From: Silurus meridionalis
Lineage: Eukaryota > Chordata > Actinopteri > Siluriformes > Siluridae
Assembly (NCBI RefSeq): GCF_014805685.1
Contig: NC_060885.1
Coordinates: forward strand, 32,074,632 to 32,138,631
Length of the DNA: 64,000 nucleotides
Reading direction: 5' to 3'
Each line of letters begins with the position of its first letter. The first letter of the stretch is position 1. Below are positions 55,341 to 64,000 of the stretch, one piece after another. The notes under the pieces were generated by a model. It made no database searches. It saw only the letters and a list, made by a program, of their open reading frames with translations, and was not told the origin of the DNA. The position numbers were made by a program, and so were the translations under genes.

Positions 55341-56469
55341 ATCTCTCTTGGGCCTTCCTGGGATTGCAGTAATGCTCCACTTTAAGCCAAGAAGAGAATA
55401 TTCATTAGTGAGGATAATGCACTCCAATTAACCAGAGACAGACGTTGTATCACAGGTGTGGCTTCCACCTGGTGACTGAAATAATGGAACCGAAAAAAAA
55501 ATCTAAATAAAAAATAGTCCCATTCCCACAACGTCCAATAAAAGCTCTTCAGCTGATTAAATCCCCGTCCAGTGTAAAGAGTCACTCTCCATTTCTCATC
55601 CACTCCTCAGATCTCACCCACTTCTCAGCCCGAGACACTGCAGGCGTGAAATCTAGCACTGCGATGTCCGTCTGCGAGTCGTGTGTGTGTGTCTTCCCCC
55701 TCTGAAGCCTGTGATTAAATAATGGGAGAGGAACGATGGGATAAGCATGCAAACGAAGGCGAGAGCACATGCACAGCTGCCTGCGGTGATCTCTGCTTAG
55801 ACGTATAATATCCATAAAGCCTGTGCTCCCGTCACACGGGTGCTGGCTCGTCTCAAATTAACATCAACAACCCGAGAAACCAGGCGCATCCATCCCAATT
55901 GCTTGGAGGGGGGGGAGGTACGGAGATGCCACTCAGACACCTGAGGCCTGGGTGATTCGGGATGGGGCATATGGGTACAAGTTATTACTGCGAGTGTACA
56001 GCCTGGCTAACAATCCTTTTCAATTCACCCTGGCTCACCTGTTAAAATCCTCCAACGCCAGAACATCAAACCACAGAGCACACGCCTTTGTTTCCCATTT
56101 CCTAGAAAAGATGGTAGCTCAACAGCAGAGATCATACATGCATAGAAATATGATGCAAGATATATATTTTTTGGCCTCACCTACACAACACTGGTTGATG
56201 TTTTAAATCTCAGGACATACCAACGATCACAACAATCGTCTAGACAGACAAGAACATTATTTTGCATAGAAAAGCCAGGTTTGGTGTTCCATAGAGTTGG
56301 GACCACTTTTAACTAGAGCTGTTTGAGAACATGGTATTCACTTCCCTTTGTGGTCCATCATGACTAGCAATGTAAGTTTTAATATAAAGGTGCAGGCTCT
56401 ACATTAGTACCTTGATTAAGGACTATTACAGAAAGAGTCAGATATTTTTTCTACAATACTACAATTTTT
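55341..56469. other. Unassigned sequence
   Basis: No gene or repeat recognised. Mixed composition with a G8 run at about 55907-55915. Confidence 0.3.
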
Positions 56470-56690
56470 GCTGAGGTGGTAGTTCAATAGTTAAGGCTCT
56501 GGGTTATGAATGGAAGGCCAGTTGTGCAAACCCTGGTATCGCCAAGCTGCCACTCTTGGTGCCCCTGAGTAAGGCCCCTAAACCTCTGTGATCCAATGGA
56601 GCTGTATCATGGCTGACCATGAGTTTTGACCTAAACCTCCTACCTCGCTGGGATATGTGAAGAAATAATTTCCCAGTAAGATTTTAATGA
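56470..56690 (+). mobile_element. tRNA-derived SINE
   Basis: Head 'GAGGTGGTAGTTCAATAGTT' with AAGGCTCTGGGTTATG, then 'GTGCAAACCCTGGTATCGCC', core 'GCCACTCTTGGTGCCCCTGA' and 'GTAAGGCCCCTAAACCTC', then 'GAGCTGTATCATGGCTGACC' and 'TGGGATATGTGAAGAAATAA' with TTTCC. This is the best-preserved copy of the SINE also present at 17945-18150 (reverse) and 33376-33462 (reverse, partial). The A and B boxes of the promoter are degenerate. Confidence 0.75.
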
Positions 56691-57972
56691 TAATAAAAAA
56701 AAAGTATAGCTATCTAGTAAGATGTTTGAGACTTAATCTCAATATTTAAGTGTATGCTTGGTTAGTTTGGTCTTTCTATTAGATAAAAGAGCAAAGTGTG
56801 TATTCTTTCTGCATATACTCCACCTACCAACCTACCAAATGCATGGAATTCACTTCCACAGATATGCTATTGACACCTAGCTTTGTGGTACACAATACAT
56901 TTTGGTCCATCATGACTGGTCTGTTCAAATCTAAAGGTGCAGGCTAGAATCTAGGTACTAATAAAGAGCCTGCACCTTTTGATTAAATCAGATTAACGAC
57001 TATTACAACAAGGGGGCATATCTTTTTCCTTGAACACTACAATGGATTAGCCTTCTAGTTAGATGTTTGAAATTTAGACACAGTCTTAATATTTAAGTGT
57101 ATGTTTAGCTAAGTTAAGCATTTCGGTCTTTATATTAGGTAAAGAAGCATGTATGAAAAGTATGTGTTTATGATTCGGCTGGTTCATCCTGATGCTCCTC
57201 TTCTGATAATGTATATTTTACAGTTAGAAGGTCTCAGAAAGCAATCTAGCATGCTAGAATTTTATCAGTCCACATTGTGTACACATTGAAGCCCCTCAGG
57301 GAAACAAGCTTTTGCACATTCGGACAACAATAAAACAACTAAATTGAGTAAGGGAAAGTTATAATCATTGCCAAAAATGTATGTGATGATAATCGTAGCC
57401 TATCATACTCTTTAAATGATGTTCAGGAGCATTGTTTCAAACGCCGACAAGTAAAGAAATGTCAGGGCTCAAGAGGCTCAAGTACTGAAAAAACTCACAG
57501 TTAGCGTAGCCTCTCCTAGCCAACCACTGAGGGATCAAACATCACAAACAGGGAACACTGAGAGAATACATATTAGCTGAGCTATTCGTTTTTAAATCCT
57601 CGAGAGAATAGGAATTATGCGTTTGTCCGCTCGGAGGACAAACGTTATGTGAGAGATAACAACTAATAAAGTGTAATAGGTGTGTATTTTGGACGGTATT
57701 TTCGAGGCAGGAGACGACAATGGGACGTGCAAACCAGTAGAGAATTGTTAACGGCCTTTTGTGATTGCTGTGCCATGAAGTTAAGACCTCAAGTTTTGGC
57801 ACCAAACAAGATTTACGTCAAGTCAAGGCTTGCCTTGATCAGGACCTTATTTTACAAATGGGTGGTTTAAAGACACTGTGGGCCGGTTTTCCATTTAGCT
57901 AAAAACGCTAATCCTATGAGGGTTGAGTCAAGTCTTTTTGAAGTGTTTCGTCTCCTCCTGTACTCAGAATAA
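56691..57972. other. Unassigned sequence
   Basis: No gene. Two similar stretches, 'GGTCCATCATGACTAGC' (about 56352) and 'GGTCCATCATGACTGGT' (about 56912), with 'GGTGCAGGCT' 37-43 bp further and 'AATCTCAATATTTAAGTG' style text again (56738 and 57080), show a diverged local duplication of about 340-560 bp spacing. Confidence 0.4.
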
Positions 57973-58135
57973 TCTTACATTTAGGGAATTTGGCAGAAGC
58001 CATTTATCTCATTCATACAACTGAGCAGCTATGGGGTTAAGAGCCTTGTTCAGGGGCCCATGAGTGGCATCTTGTTGTGGCTGGGATTTAAACTACGGAG
58101 CCCAATGTCTGAATCACTAAGCTACCAACTCATGA
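57973..58135 (-). mobile_element. SINE fragment, reverse orientation
   Basis: 'ATTTAGGGAATTTGGCAGAA', 'CAACTGAGCAGCTATGGGGT', 'TAAGAGCCTTGTTCAGGGGC', 'CCATGAGTGGCATCTTG' and 'GGGATTTAAACTACGG': the same SINE type as 31960-32130, with its tail at the left. Confidence 0.68.
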
Positions 58136-58399
58136 GATGTTGTAGATAAACTCACGTGATTTGTTGAAATAAAGTGCACTATCGAACTGCCGGGTCTGAA
58201 ATGTTCACACGGTTTCTTGCAAAAGTCAAATGCTCATGTCAGCATTGCGGTGATAAGATTTCCTGAAATCATGCTCCGCATTCCTAACGATAAATTATCT
58301 GACAAGTTGAGAAACTGCTTTTATTACCAAAGTGGGTGTAATTTCCTCTTATAAACCATTCCATTCTTCTGCGGTGCACAAGGTCAGAGCTGGAAGACA
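58136..58399. other. Unassigned sequence
   Basis: Nothing recognised. Confidence 0.35.
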
Positions 58400-58640
58400 A
58401 AGCAGCCTATAACCTCAGGTTGCCCGGGTTACGCCGTGCTGTAATGTGATCGGGCTGCTGAACTGCTTCAAACAGCGATCGCAGAAATCTTACAATAGCC
58501 ACACGCTCGCGAAGACAATGGGTGTGAGCCATCTGTCATTCGACTCGGCCGGGCCAGGCATTTGTAATCAGCCCACTGTACGTGCCAAGGTGAGAGACAT
58601 TTCCATTTTAAATCAGCGACGTCTGTGAATGCATTCCAAA
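58400..58640. other. Candidate conserved non-coding element
   Basis: Balanced, repeat-free block: 'GCCATCTGTCATTCGACTCG' (about 58529), 'CAGGCATTTGTAATCAGCCC' (about 58555), 'TTAAATCAGCGACG'. The CATCTG E-box and TAATCA cores are of regulatory type. Inferred. Confidence 0.32.
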
Positions 58641-59039
58641 CTCAGTCACGCCGAGGGCTGTTTGTCTCCTGCTTGCCTAGAACCACCTCATACACACTCG
58701 CTGATACACACTAATACTCATTCCCAGCAATTACAAACTCACACAGTTTCACATTTTTAACTTGTTAAACATGCGTACCATTATTTAATTTCATTCTAAG
58801 TGCGATTGTTGGGAAATATTCTACACAACTATACACCGTGACCCGAACACTCTCGCAAAAAGTCTCGGCAAAACCTTTTCGCAATCTTTACGGCAACGCA
58901 TCAAAAAAGTAATTCCAGCTATCTACATACTTTCGAAAGGTTGCGAGGTATACGTTCACCTTTACATCCACACAATTACGCTTCCAATACATCAAATTAC
59001 TCAGTAAAGGATGGGATCTACAAAAAATAATGCATTTCC
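58641..59039. other. Unassigned sequence
   Basis: Nothing recognised. Confidence 0.35.
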
Positions 59040-60085
59040 ATGCACATAAGTGTTTTCAATAATCAGAAAGTATCACAATGTAAAATTTTGCCATATTATA
59101 ATCGTAATAATTTGCAAACCTAACAAAAAGTAATGGATAATATATATGAGAAAACCTGCATTATAGTGGATTTTAGTGTTTTATTACGTCTCCAAGCTTT
59201 CATTTCATTCCAAGTGTGTTTCCTTCCAGATGCTTAACTTCAACTGCAGTGTGGAGAAAAAAAGCTTCAGTCCATTTTTTTTATTATTATATTTTATTAA
59301 TTCTCAATCAAACATGGTTCCTTTCTGTACTAATTTCCCCCTAAGGATTTGTCGACTAAGTTATTTTAATGTGTAACGGTAGACGTATTCATATCAAACC
59401 CTTTCAGTACAAGACTTTGTGCATGTGGACCGAATGCAATTCTTGTTTTACATGCGGAACACAGTTAAATATCTGAGTTCCCTCACGAACGTATCGAGTG
59501 GAGGACCACAGGTTTGTTTAATAAAATCTATAAAAACAAAATAAAATAAATTAAATTAATGCAATAAAAAAAATTTTATTATATTGAGTATATTTCCATA
59601 TCGCTAGTCCATCGTAAAAACAACGGTAATGACATCGAATTAACGTGTAGAACAAAAGATTTCTCACATGCGCGGTACAAATTGCGTTTAACGGATTAAA
59701 TAATGCAGTGTCGCTGTTTATAGATTTATACTTAATTGAATCGATATTATAAAAATATATATGTTTTGCATTCATTTGATGTAATTATTTTTATTTAAAT
59801 ATATTTTATTTCAACCAAGCAGCATTTTATTGAAAATTGTTTTACATCATGTAAACTGTTGGTTTCACAAACGTAAATAATAATAAACGACGTTAATAAA
59901 AAAAAAAACAAGCAATTTTTTGCATTTCTTTCCCCAAACCGCATTGAAATTGAACCGAACTGTGACTTTAATATGAATAAACATTGTAATCACTTGTAGA
60001 TTACTATTTAGTGTTTAAAAAATTGGCTACGATTAGCAAATTCTTTGTCGATTAGTAGCCTAGCTTACTACGGCTAACCACAGGA
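59040..60085 (+). repeat. Diverged local repeat R, unit 1 (split by a hAT-like element)
   Basis: 'GCCATATTATAATCGTAATA' (about 59089), 'GTTTTATTACGTCTCCAAGC' (about 59178), 'AATTCTCAATCAAACATGG' (about 59299) and 'CCCCTAAGGATTTGTCGACT' (about 59338) match units at 61533 and 62018. After the hAT-like insertion (59371-59985), 'AGATTACTATTTAGTGTTTA' (about 59998) matches 62579. Confidence 0.6.
59371..59985. mobile_element. hAT-like non-autonomous element, copy 2 of 2
   Basis: Left end 'GTGTAACGGTAGACGTATTC'; internal 'CGAATGCAATTCTTGTTTTA' and 'CGGAACACAGTTAAAT'; right part 'GCATTTTATTGAAAATTG', 'CATGTAAACTGTTGG', 'AAATAATAATAAACGACG' and 'GAAATTGAACCGAACTGTGA'. Parallel to 43315-44060 but with a better right end. 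No transposase frame. Confidence 0.55.
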
Positions 60086-60854
60086 CCATGACCAGACATT
60101 CACTTATGATGAATAAGCATGGTTTTTATCCAAACCAGACAACCTTTAGATTAAAAAAAATTATAAAAAAAAGACGCCTCCTAGTAGTAGCTGGATCGAT
60201 TTGCATTTGTATTCCTCAACATACAATGTTGAGGACTTCCTTCGCTGTCGTCGTTCGTCGGTACGCCCGAGTTTTCCTTCTTTTTTCTCATGCAAACTCC
60301 AGGTTAATGTCGCAGGGAGGAGTACAGGCACTGAGTCAGCAGTACGTAGGAAACGAGTAGCGCCTTGGAGATGAATAAATCAATGACAAACTATTCTCTA
60401 AGCTCAACACCAGAACCACCGTCCTTCTCTCCTCGTTCAAAAGAGCACTGCATGAATCCACATCATCCATCCATCTCTCAGTGACGGGTGGGCTTTAGAA
60501 ACCAGTGCTGTGCCTCAGATGGTAATGGGGCCTTCTTCCTATCCAAGGCTAAGACATGTAAAATTCTGCGCGAAGCTCAGCAAAAAAAAAACAAAAAAAC
60601 AACAGGATGACAGAAAACGAACGATGGCTCCAGGAGGGCTAGCAAGCCACACACACACATACACTCACACATATTCGCATTGCTTACACACACACAGGCG
60701 AAGTCTTTCCAAAAAAAAAAAAACATCAAGACTTCTGTTATCTCAGCACGACTTTAATTCCTCCTATATACATGCAGTCAGATTTTCACATTATTATCCT
60801 GACCTTCTCTTCCAGCATGGAGTTAGCTGGCATTTCTCAGGGTGCTAATGGCGG
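60086..60854. other. Unassigned sequence
   Basis: Short CACA runs at 60650-60700 and poly(A) tracts; no gene or repeat family recognised. Confidence 0.35.
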
Positions 60855-61020
60855 AGGATTGAATCTCGTCCCGCGGCGATATCATAATCAGCCCACGAGT
60901 GCAAGAAAAACGATTTTGCATTTGCATCTTCGCATTTTCAGGAGCCTTTTTCGAATTCATGCTAAGAATATAAATAAATACCGCTAATGCGATGTCGATA
61001 ACCGTGCCTGGATTAAAGCG
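60855..61020. other. Weak candidate conserved non-coding element
   Basis: Balanced block with 'CGATTTTGCATTTGCATC' (octamer-like, about 60911), 'GATATCATAATCAGCCC' and 'ACCGCTAATGCGATG'. Inferred only. Confidence 0.25.
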
Positions 61021-61532
61021 TGAACTTGACTCAGGTTCGAAAAAAAATACATCAGCTAGGGCTTTTCTTCAACCCTGAGCTCCGAGAGGAAAACGCAAGA
61101 ACCGTCAATCGTCCGCTCTTCAAAGAAGTGCCAAGAAGGAAAAAAACAACTCCAACCCAACTGACAGCCGCTAATGGAGGAAGAGGACTATAAATACGGC
61201 TTAGCGTTGATGGAACGTCTCTCATTTACCTCCCATCACCACAGCCCCTTTCTCGCAAAGGTTTAAGAAGACGTGAGCAACATCTGATACCCTGGAAGGA
61301 TTTCTGGGCACGGTGTCAAGACTGGGAACCTTCACAGCACTTTAGATGCTTCGGAGGCGTGAGGAAAAACACCTCAGATCATGAGAGATGGCTTCGAATT
61401 TCACCCCTTTGTGTTTCCACAAAGTGCCGACTCGACCGCTCGGTCGAATAAAGCAGACAAGAGTTGATCATCAGCTCCTTTTTTCTCTTCAGATGTCTGA
61501 AAAAGCAGAAGTGAGGACCGTAATGTGGCCAG
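61021..61532. other. Unassigned sequence
   Basis: Nothing recognised. Confidence 0.35.
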
Positions 61533-62017
61533 GCCTTAACTTTGCACCTAGCTGCTAATGTCATGGTGGAAATCGTTCACTTTTGAATCGACTCAAACTT
61601 TCACATTAGCGCACAAGATCTTTAGCAAAAAAAAATTCAAGTGTTTTTTCAGTGAAAATTTCGCAATATAAGATTTTGCCTCTTCTTGCTATATTTGCAA
61701 TGCTAACAAAACCTAGCGTATAACACGTGAGAAAAAGCACATTATATTGTACGTGTTTTATTTTGTCTCCAAGCTTTAATTTTGTTTCAGGTGTGTTTAA
61801 TTTGACTTTAATTCAATTTAATTTTAATTCTCAAAAATGGTACTTTAATTACTCTATTATTTTTCCTTGTCAACTATCCAACCATCCAACTATCCATCAA
61901 CGATCTAAATTTTTCATCATTGGTCTCGGAGACTATCAAAAAAAAGTTTTTTGCCAGCTACAATTATTAAATGACTACTTTTTGTTTACTGAATAAATAA
62001 TTAAGAACTAAACCTTG
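61533..62017 (+). repeat. Diverged local repeat R, unit 2
   Basis: 'GGCCTTAACTTTGCACCTAG' (start), 'GGTGGAAATCGTTCACTTTT', 'AAAACCTAGCGTATAACACG', 'TTTTGTCTCCAAGCTTTAAT', 'TTTTAATTCTCAAAAATGG' and 'CAGCTACAATTATTAAATG'. The next unit starts directly after, at 62018. Confidence 0.65.
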
Positions 62018-62690
62018 CCTTAACTTTGTGCCTGGCTGCTAGTATTGAGGTGGAATTGGTTGGCTTTTGATTGGACCCAGAACTTTTACACTAGAGCACT
62101 CATTTTCTTTTTTAGTAATCAGAAAATATTGCAATTTAATTTTGTGCTTCTTGCCATATTGTAATCGTAATGATTTGCAATTTGAACAAAAACCTAGCGT
62201 ATAGCATATATGCAATAACGTGCATTATAGTGTATAATAGGGTTTTACAGGAAAACATTTTGTCTTTTCATTCAATATATTTTCATTGTTTTGATTCTCA
62301 AACGTGGTGCTTTTCTGTATTATTTTATCCCTCAGGGTTTATTGACTAACTTAATATAGCAAAGGGTGTAACGAAATGTGTGTGTGTAAAACTATCCATG
62401 TTGAAATTTAGATCTTAGGCTTAAACCTCAGCGACCTCAAGTTTCAAGTTTTTTTACAATGAAATGCTTAAGTGAGGCTACAGGCAAACTACAGCAAAAC
62501 TACAGCAAATACTAACATTAAACAATATTAAACAGTAAAGAGAAATAGGAAATGAGGGAAAAAAGATCGTAGTCTCAGAGATTACTATCTAGTGTTTTTA
62601 CCTGCCTACAAAATAGTTTGTCGCTCAGCTACAAATATCAAACAACCAGTTTTACTTTACTAAATAAATAGTAAATAACCGCTTATGTTG
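62018..62690 (+). repeat. Diverged local repeat R, unit 3
   Basis: 'GCCTTAACTTTGTGCCTGGC' (start), 'GGTGGAATTGGTTGGCTTTT', 'AAAACCTAGCGTATAGCATA', 'GCCATATTGTAATCGTAATG', 'TTGATTCTCAAACGTGG', 'CAGGGTTTATTGACTAAC' and 'CAGCTACAAATATCAAACAA'. It is about 190 bp longer than unit 2; the extra part begins with 'AAAGGGTGTAACG' (about 62361), like the left end of the hAT-like element in unit 1. A further partial start, 'GCGGTGGAAATTGTTCGCTT', lies at about 62690-62740. Confidence 0.62.
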
Positions 62691-62802
62691 CGGTGGAAAT
62701 TGTTCGCTTTGGATGCGACCCAGAGCTTTTACACTAGCAAACCAACAGAGGAAACGTTTCTGCTTGTCTGTAATGACGATGGAAAAGTAACACTTTAAGT
62801 AG

Positions 62803-62885
62803 CACCTCGGGCCTGAGGGAACGTTGTTTGATTTGACTGTATACTATATTATGTCTCGCAGAAATTACAATAAAAGCCACTTTTT
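62803..62885 (+). mobile_element. LINE 3'-tail-like sequence
   Basis: 'CACCTCGGGCCTGAGGGAAC', 'GTTGTTTGATTTGACTGTAT' and 'AATTACAATAAAAGCCAC' parallel the tail at 30090-30236. Confidence 0.5.
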
Positions 62886-63201
62886 TAGACTTTGAATGCA
62901 ACAAACAAAAATCCAAGAACAGCTCATAATGGAGATAAATGCTCTGACATTTAACTTTTTTTTTTTTTTTTTTAAGTCTGGCTATTTACTTCCTTTTGCT
63001 TTGTCCTACACGAAACCGAAACGCAAGCATTGCACATAATGCGATATAATATCCATAACAAAAAAAATACAAAAAATACAGTGAGACTGAATTTGTTAAA
63101 AATGTCCACATGGTTTCCATCAAGTGATTTTCCACCATGCTGATTCACGGCAGATGTGTTGATGTGTTAATGTAAAATACTGTGGTTTTAAGCGTTTTTT
63201 G

Positions 63202-63203
<2 letters not shown>
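62886..63203. other. Unassigned sequence
   Basis: Contains a poly(T) tract at about 62957-62974. No gene. Confidence 0.4.

Positions 63204-63251
<48 letters not shown>
63204..63251. repeat. (GT)n microsatellite
   Basis: About 24 GT units. Confidence 0.96.
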
Positions 63252-63254
<3 letters not shown>

Positions 63255-64000
63255 CGTAGCCTTAATGATAAAAGCTGTTATAAACAGCTGTGAATAACAG
63301 TTTCACTTTATTTCCATTTAATTACCGAAGTTAAGAACAGAGCGAGACAGAAAGAGAGCGAAAGAGAACTTGTCGAAAATTGAATTCATTTCGGATGGAA
63401 GATGATAAAGTAGAAAAGTTGTTAGGACGTCGCGCTCATTAGCGTTTCCCCGGCCGTTTCCTTCCTCCCGGACAAACAGATAAACCTCAAATCAACTTTT
63501 ATGAACTTACACCGGTTCCTTTGTGTCGCAAATATGGCACTTAGTAAAAACAAAGCCCAGATGAGCTGGACTAATCAGATCCTTGTGGACAAACAACACT
63601 CCTTTATCGACCTGATCTATCGTTGCCATGTGTGCGCTTAGAACTGCAGGCATCTGATTGCGCTAAGCGTCGCTTCTTGTCCAGGAAAAAGGGAGCGAAC
63701 CGAGGTCGCGAGTGCACTTTCTTTCTTTCTTTTTTGCGACAATTAATAAAAATTTGTAAAAAAGCAGCGGATAAGGAAATACTGCCGCTTCTCATGTCCC
63801 AGTGGACTCGAGGCATCCAAGGCTTTGTGAGCTATTTCAAGAAGAAGAAAAACCTTAACCAGTGTCTTTTGCTCTTTTAAAATTCAAATGATGAAGCAAA
63901 ATAGTTGCTGTTCTTCAATACCTTCGGGTCGCGAGGATACGGTGAGTGAGCTAATTACAGATTTAGGGCTGAAACGGTAAACCCATTACAGGGTGGAGAG
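63252..64000. other. Unassigned sequence to the window edge
   Basis: No gene or repeat recognised. Opposing open frames of 70 and 85 codons at 63604-63880 have no domain. Confidence 0.35.

Noticed and set aside
56470..56560. Possible tRNA gene at the SINE head
   Set aside because: Degenerate promoter boxes and a SINE core directly downstream.

Overview
This window reads as nuclear DNA from a vertebrate, most likely a ray-finned (teleost) fish. The evidence is the mix of dispersed elements: several Tc1/mariner lineages, hAT-like short elements, tRNA-derived SINEs with a 'CCCCTGAGCAAGGCCCTTAA' core, LINE tails ending in 'ATGACAATAAAG', and very dense AC, AT, GA, GACA and ATCT microsatellites. 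The SINE layout resembles what I remember of otophysan (catfish-like) genomes, but that finer placement is from memory and tentative.

I find no convincing protein-coding gene, tRNA, rRNA or known microRNA. Open frames are short (160 residues at most), overlap freely on both strands and often run through simple repeats. Recognisable protein-coding traces are transposon relics: a Tc1 transposase tail (5833-6383), a second Tc1 lineage on the minus strand (54557-55087), a mariner transposase tail (about 41795-42085), a LINE reverse-transcriptase C-terminus (about 36490-36790), a hAT-like start segment in three places, and about nine copies of one further Tc1 family with its 3' end.

Layout. 1-9 kb: Tc1 and LINE relics, microsatellites, a young Tc1 deletion derivative and a hAT-like short element. 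9-18 kb: sparse, with an interspersed repeat nested in a possible hAT element and a small GC-rich patch near 16.8-17.0 kb. 18-24 kb: the most repeat-rich part, with a GACA array, a 1.5 kb minisatellite of 11-bp units containing a 558-bp duplication, AC and AT arrays and an ATCT/GTCT compound array. 24-38 kb: Tc1 derivatives, a GGTTCTT-rich family, SINEs and a LINE fragment. 38-50 kb: a local 618-bp-offset duplication, a mariner relic, hAT-like elements, a perfect hairpin and a double Tc1 relic. 50-64 kb: SINEs, Tc1, a second copy of the hAT-like element and a set of diverged local tandem units (59.0-62.7 kb).

Between the repeats are blocks of mixed-composition, low-repeat sequence with homeodomain-, POU- or forkhead-type core motifs (for example 3865-4110, 28590-28960, 47380-47830, 52015-52440, 53680-53850, 58400-58640). 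They look like candidate conserved non-coding elements, which would fit an intron or gene desert around a developmental gene. This is inference from composition only; cross-species alignment would decide it. I see no new multi-gene system here; the most unusual structures are the higher-order minisatellite and the layered repeat nests.
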